Shown here: positions 46,301 through 55,216 of the stretch, in pieces
Position numbering within the stretch: position 1 is the first letter of the stretch
Layout: every line of letters begins with the position of its first letter
Origin: Chloroflexota bacterium
GTDB lineage: Bacteria > Chloroflexota > Dehalococcoidia > Lucifugimonadales > Lucifugimonadaceae
Direction: 5' to 3'
Assembly: GCA_029262735.1 (NCBI GenBank)
Contig: JAJCYY010000110.1
Location: 62,001-126,000 of the forward strand
DNA: 64,000 nucleotides
Position numbers and translations under genes: made by a program
The notes under the pieces: model-generated
What the model was told of the DNA's origin: nothing
Database searches by the model: none
The model's input: only the letters and a program-made list of their open reading frames with translations

Positions 46301-48077
46301 AGAAGCCCGTTCAGACGGCGACTTCGCTGAATGGATTACCAGGCTTGAGTCCGAGAGGCGGGCCGAGCGCTTTGAGCTGCCAGCCGCAACCGCATGGGTT
46401 TCGCCGTCCCAGGCCAGTGAGTACCGGGCAGTTACGGGCATCCCGGCTGAGCCAGCTCCTTCAGATCGTGAAGCGTTGCGTAACGTCCTGCGTCGCCTGC
46501 TGGGCCGTAGCGGACCGGTTACCGAAAGCGAAATCTGCGAACGATATGAAATCCCTGCCTCACTCCTGAGCGAAGAGCTAGAGGCGATGGCGGCGGACGA
46601 CGAGCTTGCATGGGGCTACTTCACCGCCGAGGCTGGCGAGCGTGAATGGGCGGTTCGGCGAAACCTTGAGCGCGTTCAGGCTCGCACGTTGTCGATTTTG
46701 CGCTCCGAGATCAGGCCGGCGTCGCCGCTGCGATACCAGGCCGAACTCCTCCATCTTCAAAGACTTGCGCCAGAACGCAGGGTCAGAGGCTCAGACGGCC
46801 TGAAAAGAGTGCTTCACGAGATGCGGGGCGTCGCTCTCGCACCGGCTGAGTGGACATCAAGAACGCTACCGGCACGCCTAGAGGGCTTCACGACCGGGAT
46901 GCTCGACCAGGTTCTGCGAAGCGGCGAGTTCGTGCCAGTGCTTGTCTCGGATAGTGGCGATGCCAGGCAGAGGATCAGCTTCGTGCCGCGCGGCGAAGGC
47001 AGGACCTATCTTGCCGATGCGGTAGTCGAACGCACAGGGACATTCGACGAACAGCTAATAGATGTCGCCGGACAGGTGATGAGCTTCATCAAGGACGAGG
47101 GAAGCGTCACATCAGCCGACTTGCGCTCCGCCTTCTCGGCCCTCCGCATCAGCCAACTCAAAGAAGCGCTTTCTTCTTTGCTCAAGGCCGGACTGCTGAC
47201 TACGGACTCCTGGGTGGCTTTCCTGGCAATGTTGCAAACCGAGCCAGTCGCAGACTCGCAAGTCCTGGAGCCCACGACGGCGGGATCGTCTCGTTCCACA
47301 ACTCGGCACCGCACCCTCGCTCGCAGGCAGGCCGGACGCCGAATGAGAGAACTGACCGCCAGCCTCCCGGACGGCGCAACATGGTTTGCGGCAGGACGCT
47401 TCTCTGTGATGGGCAACGCTGCAGACGCTTCAGCGGTAGCCAGTGCCAGGGCTGATGCGTTGCTCAACCGCCACGGAGTCGTGAGCCGTCACGTCACCGG
47501 CACCGAAGGCAACCGGTGGGAATGGGCGCCAATCGTCAATGCCCTCTCCCTGATGGAGCTTCGCGGCACGGTGCGCCGTGGTTACTTCGTTCTCGGCCTG
47601 CCCGGAGTCCAGTTCGCTCTGCCCGAAACTGTCGAGCGACTCCGCTCCGGGCACAAAGGCGGTAAAGACAGCTTCGCCGTCGTTTCAGCCGCCGACTTCG
47701 CCTACGTTCTCGACCAATCTCTGATCGACGCCGCAGATCATGATGCCAGCCTGCTGACCGGCCTATCTCGAATTCCATCGAACCACGTCGTGTTCGGAGG
47801 AGAGTTCCCGGTACTGCGGTCGGAGTCGAACGGAGAGCGCATCACACCTGCCACAGATGCTTCGCCCCCGGCTATAGCGGCTGCTGTGATGGCGCTGCGA
47901 GACCACCTGGTTCCAACATCGGGCTCCTACGGCAACCGCATCAGCGTCGTGAGCTGGGCAGGCCGCGATGTACTGGGCTCAGACGGTGAAAAGGTACTGG
48001 AGGAAGCAGGCTTCAGGAGAGACTTCCCGGCGATGACCTTCGATGCCGTGCAAGCCAGGGTGCTGAGCAGCAGATGA
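43374..48077 (+). CDS. lhr: Lhr-type large ATP-dependent helicase
   Basis: About 1,567 residues from ATG 43374 (a GTG at 43305 lies inside the repeat). Motif I is HAPTGSGKTLAAFLAA (residues 63-78), motif II VDEIHSI, motif III GLSATQKP, motif V SLELGIDIG and motif VI QRVGRSGHR. A winged-helix and the long Lhr C-terminal region follow, including WQW-like and beta-barrel parts; the total length matches full-length Lhr (about 1,500 residues). Lhr is a 3'-to-5' single-strand DNA translocase tied to DNA repair. It stands alone, not in an operon. Only the repair assignment rests on family knowledge. Confidence 0.93.
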   Translation: MAAKRKTEANSTVSAKRSTGGIDPLENFLPAVRHWFIEAFGEPSPPQVQAWPHITTGENVLIHAPTGSGKTLAAFLAAIDRLFATTKSGKRNTGVETLYISPLKALNNDIERNLRQPLTGIRSTASAQGNDLPEITAEVRTGDTPQSARARMVRRPPHILITTPESLYLLLTSPQARNILRTVKTVIVDEIHSISGTKRGVHLSLSLERLEQLSPNFQRIGLSATQKPLDEVARFLGGQLAKESPDGLISEPRPVTIIDAQYEKRLEVEVLGMPDRPIGQGSGESVESVWPQIIPSVLEDIRANRTTLVFANSRRQAEQTTDRLNAHFAEQQSGQDFPVEPPQMNAVLDGATTDQDEAEGPFYAHHGSISNENRHMLEEALKAGELPALVGTSSLELGIDIGTVDLVVQLQSPKTVTQGLQRVGRSGHRVGETSRYRIYATHEEDLIESAVIARGMANGDVEEVYTPQNPLDVLAQQVVAAVALDNWPADDLFRVFRGAYPYHRLERSSFDTVLKLVSGKYPRHVFSTLRARVNWDEVGGMLRALPGTRMHAVDNGGAIVDRGAFPVYLPDRKTRIGELDEEFVYESKPGDVFVLGSQVWRAADIDDDRVIVEPAPGAAPRMPFWRGESQWRPLQLSQTLAQFKAEVAVRLQPYVDDESDPPEVRDWLQHDYFCDEPAARQIINYVRRQLRSVGEVGSIASDRSLLVETFSDSVGDRRVVVHSSFGGKVNGPWSVALSSVIKERTGVEPEVEVNDDGILFRLPGADGEFPEDLLTALTPEQTRERVLAGLTDSALFGALFRQNAQRALLLPGTRRGRRTPFWLQRLRSKDLLAVSRGFPDFPVMLETFRDCLEDAMDLPGLMQVVESLQAGEITVNRHSSAAPSPVARALSFALEAWYMYQWDAPKAERSIQQLGLDRGQLAALMRDPSFAGTLRQEALEEISGQVAHTVSGRRARSATELAQLLEDLGDLTPAEIEARSDGDFAEWITRLESERRAERFELPAATAWVSPSQASEYRAVTGIPAEPAPSDREALRNVLRRLLGRSGPVTESEICERYEIPASLLSEELEAMAADDELAWGYFTAEAGEREWAVRRNLERVQARTLSILRSEIRPASPLRYQAELLHLQRLAPERRVRGSDGLKRVLHEMRGVALAPAEWTSRTLPARLEGFTTGMLDQVLRSGEFVPVLVSDSGDARQRISFVPRGEGRTYLADAVVERTGTFDEQLIDVAGQVMSFIKDEGSVTSADLRSAFSALRISQLKEALSSLLKAGLLTTDSWVAFLAMLQTEPVADSQVLEPTTAGSSRSTTRHRTLARRQAGRRMRELTASLPDGATWFAAGRFSVMGNAADASAVASARADALLNRHGVVSRHVTGTEGNRWEWAPIVNALSLMELRGTVRRGYFVLGLPGVQFALPETVERLRSGHKGGKDSFAVVSAADFAYVLDQSLIDAADHDASLLTGLSRIPSNHVVFGGEFPVLRSESNGERITPATDASPPAIAAAVMALRDHLVPTSGSYGNRISVVSWAGRDVLGSDGEKVLEEAGFRRDFPAMTFDAVQARVLSSR

Positions 48078-48294
48078 TCCCGCGAGAGGCGAACAATTCC
48101 CGTCCTTCGCTCTAGCTCAGGCCGAAGGGACGCGACTACTCGCCAACAAAATGAACAGATCGCACCGAACTGCGTTCACCGCCAATACGAAATCGTCACA
48201 GTTCGATAATCGTCACTCCCTTCGCGGGTCTATACTGCGCCCATCAAGCCGACCTGCCTGGATCAGCCTCTTGAATTTGGAGGGAGACACCGCC

Positions 48295-49710
48295 ATGAAG
48301 ATGTACATAAACGGAGATTGGACATCTGGCAACGCCCAGATGGAGGTGCGTAACCCGTACACCGGACAGCCATTCGACACCGTCCCGGCCGCAACCGTTG
48401 AAGAGATTGACATGGCCGTGAAGAGCGCAGAGCGAGGCGCCCAGGCAATGCGCGCGCTCAGCGCCCACGACCGCTACGAAATCCTGACCCGTGCAGTTGC
48501 GATTATTGGAGAGCGCAGGCAGGACATTGGCGAGACCATCACGCGTGAAGAGGGAAAGATCCTGAGCGAAGGTCTGCTCGAAGTGGATCGCTGCATTCAG
48601 ACCATGACCTGGTCGGCAGAAGAGGCGAAGCGACTGTTCGGTGAGACCATCCCTCTCGACGCGGCTCCTGGCAACGAGATGAAGTTCGGGTTTACCGTGC
48701 GCGTGCCAGTGGGCATAGTCGCTGCCATTGCACCGTTCAACTTCCCGCTCAACCTCGTTGCGCACAAGGTCGGTCCCGCACTCGCCGGTGGCAACGCAGT
48801 GGTTATCAAACCCGCCAGCGACACACCCCTATCTGCCCTCAAACTTACCGAAGCGCTCCTGGACGCCGGTCTCCCGGCAGAGGCGATCCAGTGTGTGACC
48901 GGCTCCGGTGGAACTATTGGTGACGCACTCGTTTCGCACCCGTTGGTTCGCAAGGTGACCTTCACAGGCAGCCAGGAGGTTGGCGAACACATCATGCATG
49001 CGGCCGGCCTGAAGAAGGTGACGATGGAACTTGGCTCCAACTCGCCACTCATCGTCTTGCCGGACGCCGATCTGTCAAAGGTTGCTGACGCCACAGTGCA
49101 GAGCGGCTATTCCAACGCTGGCCAGGTCTGCATTTCGACGCAACGAGTAATCGTTGATCGGTCTGTATATGCAGACTACCTGGACGTGCTGATGCCGAAG
49201 GTCGAGGCACTATCGACTGGTGACCCGATGGGCGACACGGTGAACGTCGGTCCAATGGTGCGCGAGAGCGACGCAGAGCGGGTTCAGAGCTGGATCAAGG
49301 AGGCGGTAGGAGCCGGTGCGAGGGTTGTTGCCGGTGGTGACCGTGATGGCGCGATTGTGAAGCCCGCGGTACTGGCGGATGTAGGTCCAGAGATGCGATT
49401 TTCACGAGATGAACTGTTCGGGCCGGCTGTTGGAGTGACACCGGTAGCAGGAATCGAAGAGGCGATCGCCTACGCTAACGACACACGCTTCGGGCTGTCT
49501 GCTGCGATCTTCACCGAGAACATTGACAACGCATTGAAATTTGCGCTTGAAGTGGACTCAGGAAATCTAAACATCAATGGCGGGACTCAGTTCCGGGCGG
49601 ACCTGATGCCGTACGGTGGCCTGAAGGACAGCGGAATGGGCAAAGAGGGACCGCGCTACGCCGTTGAGGAGATGACAGAACTGAAGATGGTCATAATCCA
49701 CCGCTCATAG
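48295..49710 (+). CDS. NAD(P)-dependent aldehyde dehydrogenase
   Basis: 471 residues from ATG 48295 with GGAGGGAG upstream; an in-frame ATG at 48151 would add 48 unconserved residues. APFNFPLNLVAHKVGPALAGG includes the catalytic Asn149, FTGSQEVGEHI the coenzyme loop, MELGSNSP the general base Glu245 and NAGQVCISTQRV the nucleophile Cys279. Family oxidises aldehydes such as succinate semialdehyde or glyceraldehyde-3-phosphate to acids. No neighbour points to a specific aldehyde. Complete active site. Confidence 0.92.
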   Translation: MKMYINGDWTSGNAQMEVRNPYTGQPFDTVPAATVEEIDMAVKSAERGAQAMRALSAHDRYEILTRAVAIIGERRQDIGETITREEGKILSEGLLEVDRCIQTMTWSAEEAKRLFGETIPLDAAPGNEMKFGFTVRVPVGIVAAIAPFNFPLNLVAHKVGPALAGGNAVVIKPASDTPLSALKLTEALLDAGLPAEAIQCVTGSGGTIGDALVSHPLVRKVTFTGSQEVGEHIMHAAGLKKVTMELGSNSPLIVLPDADLSKVADATVQSGYSNAGQVCISTQRVIVDRSVYADYLDVLMPKVEALSTGDPMGDTVNVGPMVRESDAERVQSWIKEAVGAGARVVAGGDRDGAIVKPAVLADVGPEMRFSRDELFGPAVGVTPVAGIEEAIAYANDTRFGLSAAIFTENIDNALKFALEVDSGNLNINGGTQFRADLMPYGGLKDSGMGKEGPRYAVEEMTELKMVIIHRS

Positions 49711-49757
49711 GAGCGAATGGCCCCGGGCACGGTCGAAAAATCTCCCACTCGAGACTA

Positions 49758-50984
49758 CTAGTCCTGTAGCGGCGGTTCAAGAAGCTGGCTGCCTTCGCCT
49801 GCCAGTATGACCGGCATGTCGATCTCTGCGATCGTCCCTTCTCCGGTGTTGCTCTTCAGGGTCAACTCACCGCCATGCAGTTTGGCAAGACCCCGCGCGA
49901 GCACAAGTCCAAGCCCGGAGCCGGCCTCAGTCTGGTCGTTCTCACTGCGGCGTGACGGCTGATCAGGGTCGAAAGGCTCGAACGCCTTGGCAACCTGGTC
50001 TTTGCTCATGCCCCGGCCCTGATCGACAACCCGGACACGAAGGTGGTTGCCTTCAGGCCAGATCTCCAGGTCGACCGGCATACCATCGGCTGAGTATCGA
50101 GAGGCGTTCGCAACCAGAATCGAGATCATCTGCGTCACGCGGGCGCGATCCGCCCAGATAGTCGCGTCTGTGGCTGGAGTAGTGCACCGGAGATTCTGGC
50201 TGCGCCCGGCCAGCGTCGGCTCCAGCTTGTCTGAAATCTCGGAAACCAGCGACATCAGCTCGAACTCAGTACGTTCGAGTCCAATGCTCCCCGAACGAAG
50301 CCTTGCGAAGTCAACGAAATCGTTCAGCAGCCTGAGAAGCCTGCGACCGGAGAGCCCGGCCTTGTCGACTCTTGTCAGCTGATCGTCATTCAGATTGCCC
50401 GGCTTGTTCTGGCGGAGAAGATCGAGATACGTCATCACGGTGGCGAGTGGACCCTTCAAGTCGTGGGCCATCCTGCGAAGAAGCTGGTCGTCTGCGTGGG
50501 GGTCCGATCTGTCGTCCGCACCAGCATCCGAGTGCCCCGAAACGGCCAGTCCGGCGACATGCGATATCGATTTCAAATAGTTGAGCGCAGAGACCGGGTA
50601 TACATCTCCTGCCACACCGTTACCGGCGACCAGCAGGCCAATCAGGTTTGAGCCGTCACTGATCGGTGCGGCGAGTTTCACGCCATGCTCTCCGAACAGA
50701 GCCTTATCCCACTCGTCGAACTGCACCGCCGGTTCATCAAGGAACGGATCGGCCGAGCGCAGGACCGCGTCCTGTGATTCGAGCCACTTCGGAACCTGGC
50801 TGTTGTGACGCAGCCTTACGAACGGAGCGTCCTGGCGGGTATCCGCCGAAGTCACAAGCCATTCGCCGTCCTCTGATCTCAGCAGCACCGCAGCCCAGTC
50901 AGCCTGGATAGCGGATTGCGCCGAAATGGCAATGCTGTGAACGAGCGAGGAGAAACTTTTAGAGCCGTCTGACATCAATTGCAT
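49758..50984 (-). CDS. Cytoplasmic GAF-domain histidine kinase
   Basis: 408 residues with no membrane helix. A GAF-like domain (about 10-150) precedes HisKA with RRMAHDLKGPLATVMTYLDL (His174) and HATPase_c with the N box (ILVANASRYSADG), G1 (VVDQGRGMSKDQV) and G2 (GSGLGLVLARGLAKLHGG). It lies 72 bases downstream of an OmpR-type regulator on the same strand, so the two form a two-component pair. The Asp-Leu-Lys after the His (HDLKGPL) is a common variant of HExxxP. The GAF domain implies a soluble signal; which one is unknown. The lack of membrane segments sets it apart from the kinase at 19994. Confidence 0.88.
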   Translation of the reverse strand: MQLMSDGSKSFSSLVHSIAISAQSAIQADWAAVLLRSEDGEWLVTSADTRQDAPFVRLRHNSQVPKWLESQDAVLRSADPFLDEPAVQFDEWDKALFGEHGVKLAAPISDGSNLIGLLVAGNGVAGDVYPVSALNYLKSISHVAGLAVSGHSDAGADDRSDPHADDQLLRRMAHDLKGPLATVMTYLDLLRQNKPGNLNDDQLTRVDKAGLSGRRLLRLLNDFVDFARLRSGSIGLERTEFELMSLVSEISDKLEPTLAGRSQNLRCTTPATDATIWADRARVTQMISILVANASRYSADGMPVDLEIWPEGNHLRVRVVDQGRGMSKDQVAKAFEPFDPDQPSRRSENDQTEAGSGLGLVLARGLAKLHGGELTLKSNTGEGTIAEIDMPVILAGEGSQLLEPPLQD

Positions 50985-51056
50985 ACCTTGGTGAGATTCA
51001 ACTTGACCAATTGGTCGGGCCGGGTCAATTGGGCATCGATCTGATGCAGACGACTA

Positions 51057-51767
51057 TCAGGCAGCAGCAGAGCTGGAGCGCTGTTCGATATATACGTAGC
51101 CGAAGCCGCGTCGTGTGATGATCAACTTGGGGTTCGCTGCGTCTTCCTCAACCTTGCGGCGGAGGTGTCCAACGTGCCACTTCACAAGCTCTTCGGTGTC
51201 ATACTCTCGGCCCCAGACGCTGTGCAGCAACTGCTCTGCTGGGACCGGTTGACCCTTCTGCCGAACAAGCATCGAAAGCAGCTTGTACTCGGTCGGTGTC
51301 AGGTCGACATCGTCGCCGCGGACGCTCACCGTCCTGCGTCCAAAGTCGATCTCGATGACACTGTCACTGAACTTGTCGACCGTGGCCGGGCCGGTCGGGC
51401 TGGATGCCCGCCTGAGTCCGGCCGAGACACGGGCCAACAGCTCACCCATTCCGGTGCCCTTGACCACATAGTCGTCCGCACCCTTTTCGAAGGCTCGGAT
51501 CTTCTCTCGCTCATCGGCCAGGCCGCTGAGGATTATCACCGGAACATTTGACATTGAACGGATGCGCTCGCACAGGTCGAAACCGGTGGTGCCGGGGAGG
51601 AGTACATCCAGCAGGACCAGGTCTGGTTGGAACTCATAGAAGACCCGTAGTGCTTCATCGCCGTCGCCGACCGCCCGAATCGAGTAACCCTCTTCGGTCA
51701 GTCCCTCTTCGAGAGCCTCGCGAACATCGGCAGAATCTTCAACTACGAGGATTTTGTGAGCAGCCAT
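51057..51767 (-). CDS. OmpR/PhoB-family response regulator
   Basis: About 236 residues from ATG 51767 (GTG 51779 also possible). Receiver: VVEDSADVREAL, phospho-acceptor Asp54 in LVLLDVLLPG, Thr/Ser switch in VIILSG, Lys in DDYVVKG. Winged-helix output domain (about 130-230): LTPTEYKLLSMLVRQKGQPV and YDTEELVKWHVGHLRRKVEE, ending GFGYVYIEQR. It presumably receives phosphate from the adjacent GAF kinase and binds DNA to control transcription; targets unknown. The pilin gene lies just upstream in the same direction, separated by a strong terminator, so the pilin and this system are separate units. Confidence 0.92.
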   Translation of the reverse strand: MAAHKILVVEDSADVREALEEGLTEEGYSIRAVGDGDEALRVFYEFQPDLVLLDVLLPGTTGFDLCERIRSMSNVPVIILSGLADEREKIRAFEKGADDYVVKGTGMGELLARVSAGLRRASSPTGPATVDKFSDSVIEIDFGRRTVSVRGDDVDLTPTEYKLLSMLVRQKGQPVPAEQLLHSVWGREYDTEELVKWHVGHLRRKVEEDAANPKLIITRRGFGYVYIEQRSSSAAA

Positions 51768-51980
51768 TTCCAAGTCCACCTGTAAAACTGACTAATGGGT
51801 ACACCGGCACATATTCAGTGTTGTCTGACAGGCTGTACCGGTGCTTCGGGCAACCCACCGGATGCGCCTGTCAATAGGTTCAATCAGCATGGGCGAGCCT
51901 ACCTAACGCACTTTCTCAGTGCCGCTTGTAGACCCCGCTGGGTGACTCGCGACCATTCAGATCAGGCCATAAAAGGAAAA

Positions 51981-52010
51981 GGCCGTCAGATGCGAAAGCA
52001 TCTGACGGCC
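51981..52010 (-). terminator. Rho-independent terminator of the pilin gene
   Basis: Perfect 13-base stem GGCCGTCAGATGC with a GAAA loop and GCATCTGACGGCC; on the minus strand it is followed by TTTTCCTTTT. Textbook intrinsic terminator 32 bases beyond the pilin stop. Confidence 0.92.
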
Positions 52011-52041
52011 AGCTCCGGAAAACCCCCTGGTCGAGAAGGGG

Positions 52042-52413
52042 CTAGCAGAGTGTCTGGGTAGAGATCTGGCCAGACGCAACCCACTCGTAAGAGCACTTTG
52101 TGGGGTTCTGCCGCAGATACGTTGTACCCGTTGCCGAGTACAGGTTGACCGTGCCCGCGCCTGCATCAAAGTCGAAAGCTGCGAATGTAGCCAGCGGAGC
52201 GGTGCTCGGGGCAACCGTCGTCAGGGCGTTGTCCGCCATCAGAAGGTCGATCGCCGCCTGCATCGTCTGCATCTCGGTGTTGTTCGCTTCAGTCTCACCA
52301 GAGCCAACGAATCGGCTCACGTTCGGTATAACAACTGCGGCCAGAGCGGCAATAATGCCGATCACGACCAGCAGCTCAACAAGGGTAAAACCCTTCTGGT
52401 TCATCTTGGTCAT
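52042..52413 (-). CDS. Type IV prepilin (likely major pilin)
   Basis: 123 residues from ATG 52413, which has GGAGG 8 bases upstream. The leader MTKMNQKG ends in the prepilin cleavage site G/FTLVELLVVIG with Glu at +5, followed by a hydrophobic helix (VVIGIIAALAAVVIPNVSRF) and a short beta-rich domain with two Cys near the end (KCSYEW and TLC), suited to a disulfide loop. Size and its own strong terminator, opposite the assembly operon, suggest the abundant pilin subunit. Prepilin peptidase is not in the window. An in-frame upstream ATG (52464) adds only the leader-like MAALFRITG and is unlikely. Confidence 0.9.
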   Translation of the reverse strand: MTKMNQKGFTLVELLVVIGIIAALAAVVIPNVSRFVGSGETEANNTEMQTMQAAIDLLMADNALTTVAPSTAPLATFAAFDFDAGAGTVNLYSATGTTYLRQNPTKCSYEWVASGQISTQTLC

Positions 52414-52883
52414 TTTGGAAACCTCCATCGTTTCTCGACCAGTAATCCGAAACAAGGCCGCCATTCGGCCATCACTCGAACAATGGAGACATCGGAGACC
52501 GGACGCACCGTACCGGAGTCCTATACCGCATAGGACTTTGGGGCAATCGTGAGACGAGTGGCTCCCTGAATTAAGAGAGATACACGCGCGAGGGTCTCAC
52601 TGAGGTTGAGCCGCTCGACTCCGCCGATGAGCCATTTGACCCAGGACGCGGCGTCCGGCGGCTGAGGTGTCAAGGACAGGTCATACCGTACTCAAGTCAC
52701 AGGCGCACACCTGTCTCACACCGCCCCGCACCTTGCCCTCTACGTCCGGCACTCCAGCCACAACCCTGTCTCCCAACACCGGGCAGGCAAACTGATCTCT
52801 ATTGCAGATGTATCTGTGATTGAGCGCGCCGGTCTTCCGAAGGTCCGGCAGAGCGCCCCAACTTTCCGTCAGGAGATCGCCAG
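52414..52883. promoter_or_regulatory. Divergent control region of pilin gene and pilus operon
   Basis: About 470 bases between the minus-strand pilin and the plus-strand pilus operon. No gene or RNA is convincing. The promoters for both must be here; the LuxR-type regulator encoded first in the operon may bind it. Confidence 0.45.
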
Positions 52884-53618
52884 ATGTCCGCCATCAGGTT
52901 GTTGATAGTCGATGCAGAGGACCGTTACTGGCGAGAAGCTGAACTGGAGTTCGCATCTGACCCGCGCTTCGAACAGGTGAGCAGGGCAGTCTCCGCAGAG
53001 CAGGCGCTCATGAAGCTCCACTCGGCAAGGCCGTCCGTTGCCATAGTTGATATGACCGTTCCATCGCCTGCGACGAGCGAGCTGCTGCACCGGCTTTCCA
53101 CAACCACCTCACCTGTGCCGGTTGTTGCGATCTGCGAGCCGCTGGATGACGGTCACGTCGGCTATGCGGTCGGTGCCGGCGCATGTGCCGTCCTCACACG
53201 CATATCGCCGCCGAAACAGGTTCGCGGCATCGTCCTTGAAGCATCGTCCGGGGCATTGCCGATACAGCGAGACATCGCAGAGCGCCCCGATCTGCTGAAG
53301 CACCTGATTTCGGAATTTCAACGCAGGCTGCGCGGCACCGGTCCCTCAACATCAGCTCAGTGCCCACTCACCGAACGTGAGCGGACCATCCTTGAGCTTG
53401 TAGCTTCGGGGAACGCCAACAAGCAGATCGCCTTCGAGCTGGGCATCTCAGAGCGAACCGTCAAGAATCACATGACGAACATTCTTGCCAAGCTCAGCGC
53501 ACGAGATCGGGCGCACGCAGTTCGGATCGGTATTCAGAACTCCTGGATCTGCCGAGACCAGTGGGAGCCGGCAATCGTCACCCGCATGGTCCCGAGTCCG
53601 GCTGTGAGGGCTGCATAA
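52884..53618 (+). CDS. NarL/LuxR-family response regulator, first gene of the pilus operon
   Basis: 244 residues. Receiver with VDAED near residue 10 and phospho-acceptor Asp56 (VAIVDMTVPSP); LuxR helix-turn-helix LTERERTILELVASGNANKQ, IAFELGISERTVKNHMTNIL near 168-215. The conserved Lys/Thr of receivers is less clear (VVAICEP, GACAVLTRI), so it may act without phosphorylation. Its stop overlaps the PilB start by one base (TAATG), showing it is part of the pilus operon and a likely autoregulator of pilus genes. The cognate kinase could be the orphan kinase at 19994 or one elsewhere. Confidence 0.88.
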   Translation: MSAIRLLIVDAEDRYWREAELEFASDPRFEQVSRAVSAEQALMKLHSARPSVAIVDMTVPSPATSELLHRLSTTTSPVPVVAICEPLDDGHVGYAVGAGACAVLTRISPPKQVRGIVLEASSGALPIQRDIAERPDLLKHLISEFQRRLRGTGPSTSAQCPLTERERTILELVASGNANKQIAFELGISERTVKNHMTNILAKLSARDRAHAVRIGIQNSWICRDQWEPAIVTRMVPSPAVRAA

Positions 53619-55216
53619 TGACGACTACTCAGAGAAAAGAGTCTGAGTCCGGGGACCAGGAAGAAGATGTGAAGAGCCAGCCGCTCGACACGGAGTTCGA
53701 CTGGACCACGCTTGAGGCTGATTCAGCCGCAACGTCGCTGATCCCCGAGTCACTCGCACGAAAGTACGTCGCATTCCCCGCCAGGGTCGAAGCTGGCAAG
53801 CTGTTGATTGTCATGGCGAACCCGAAGGACTATCGGGCTCTCCAGTCACTCGAGATGCGTGCGCGGATGGAAGTCATCCCGGTGCCCAGCCCGGCCAATG
53901 ACATCATCAACGCCATAGATATTCACTACTCGGCCTCCATGCCGGACGCAATCTCGTCTGCAATGGACAACCGCTATATTGCGAAGGCGGGCGAGCATGA
54001 AGAGGTCCGGGAGATTCCTCTCGTCCTCGCATCCGAAGATGAGGAAGACTCGGACTCTAGCCCGGTCATCCAGGCCATCGACTCGCTGATTTCGCAGGCA
54101 GTGAAGGCTCGTTCAACCGATATTCACATCGAGCCAATGGAAGACCGCGTGCGTGTGAGGTTCAGGATTGACGGTTTCCTGCAGGAGGTGGCCAAGCTCC
54201 CCCTGGCAGCTCATAGCGCACTGATATCACGACTCAAGATCATGTCCGGAATGGACATTGCAGAGCGCCGCAGACCGCAGGACGGACACTTCTCCGTCAA
54301 GGTGGGCGAATCCAGCATTGAGGTCCGCAGCGCAACGTCAGACACCGTACACGGCGAGATGGCAGTGCTCAGAATCCTGAACAAGAGTCTCAAACTCTTC
54401 TCACTGGACGACCTGGGCATGCTCGACCATTCGCGGACCGCCATGCGCAGGCTTCTTGGAGCGCCCTACGGCATCTTGCTCGTGTCTGGTCCTACCGGTG
54501 CAGGCAAGACCACCACGCTCTACGCGGCGCTCAACGAAATGGACTCTGGCCGCACCAACATCATCACAATCGAGGACCCGGTCGAATACCGCTTTCCCGG
54601 TGTGAACTCGATCCAGATAAATGACAAAGCGGGGCTGACGTTCCCCGCAAGCCTGCGAGCTGTTCTTCGTATGGACCCGGACACGGTGCTCGTCGGTGAG
54701 ATCCGTGATGCTGAAACGGCCCGCATCGCAGTACAGGCCGCACTCACCGGTCACCTCGTTATGTCATCCGTTCACGCCAACGACGCCGTTCGGGCCGTCA
54801 GCCGCATGGTTGACCTTGGAGTCGAGCCCTTCTTGCTCTCATCAGCTCTGCTCGGAGTGGTTTCGCAACGCATGGTCCGGATGATCTGCGACCACTGCGT
54901 AACGGAAAAGCCGCCCGAGGGAGACGACGCCACAGCGACCCTCGAGATGGGATTTGACGCTGAAAAGCCAATGAGGATCGGTGAAGGCTGTTACTTCTGC
55001 TCATTCACCGGCTACCGCGGCCGGACCGGACTGTACGAGATTCTCGTCGCAACAGAGGAGTTCCGCCAGCAGATCCTGGTTGAGACAGACAACTCGAAGC
55101 TGCTTACGACTGCGAAATCCAACGGATTTCGCTCGATGAGGGACGACGGACTGGAAAAGGTTGAAAAGGGCTTAACTTCACCCTCCGAGGTGATGCGGAG
55201 TGTCTATTCACTATGA
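53618..55216 (+). CDS. pilB: Type IV pilus assembly ATPase PilB (GspE family)
   Basis: 532 residues from ATG 53618. Walker A GPTGAGKTT at residues 291-299, Asp box near ITIEDPVEYR, Walker B and His box around VLVGEIRDAETARIAVQAALTG and HLVMSSVHANDAV. A four-Cys zinc site (CDHC ... CYFC) follows, as in PilB/GspE. The N-terminal domain is shortened but has the MshEN-like ALQSLEMRARMEVIPVPSP. This cytoplasmic hexamer powers pilus extension. Overlaps PilC by four bases (ATGA). No retraction ATPase PilT is present in the window. Confidence 0.93.
   Translation: MTTTQRKESESGDQEEDVKSQPLDTEFDWTTLEADSAATSLIPESLARKYVAFPARVEAGKLLIVMANPKDYRALQSLEMRARMEVIPVPSPANDIINAIDIHYSASMPDAISSAMDNRYIAKAGEHEEVREIPLVLASEDEEDSDSSPVIQAIDSLISQAVKARSTDIHIEPMEDRVRVRFRIDGFLQEVAKLPLAAHSALISRLKIMSGMDIAERRRPQDGHFSVKVGESSIEVRSATSDTVHGEMAVLRILNKSLKLFSLDDLGMLDHSRTAMRRLLGAPYGILLVSGPTGAGKTTTLYAALNEMDSGRTNIITIEDPVEYRFPGVNSIQINDKAGLTFPASLRAVLRMDPDTVLVGEIRDAETARIAVQAALTGHLVMSSVHANDAVRAVSRMVDLGVEPFLLSSALLGVVSQRMVRMICDHCVTEKPPEGDDATATLEMGFDAEKPMRIGEGCYFCSFTGYRGRTGLYEILVATEEFRQQILVETDNSKLLTTAKSNGFRSMRDDGLEKVEKGLTSPSEVMRSVYSL

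Noticed and set aside
48151-48294. N-terminal extension of the aldehyde dehydrogenase
   Set aside because: The ATG at 48295 has a strong ribosome site and begins the family's conserved sequence; the extension has neither.
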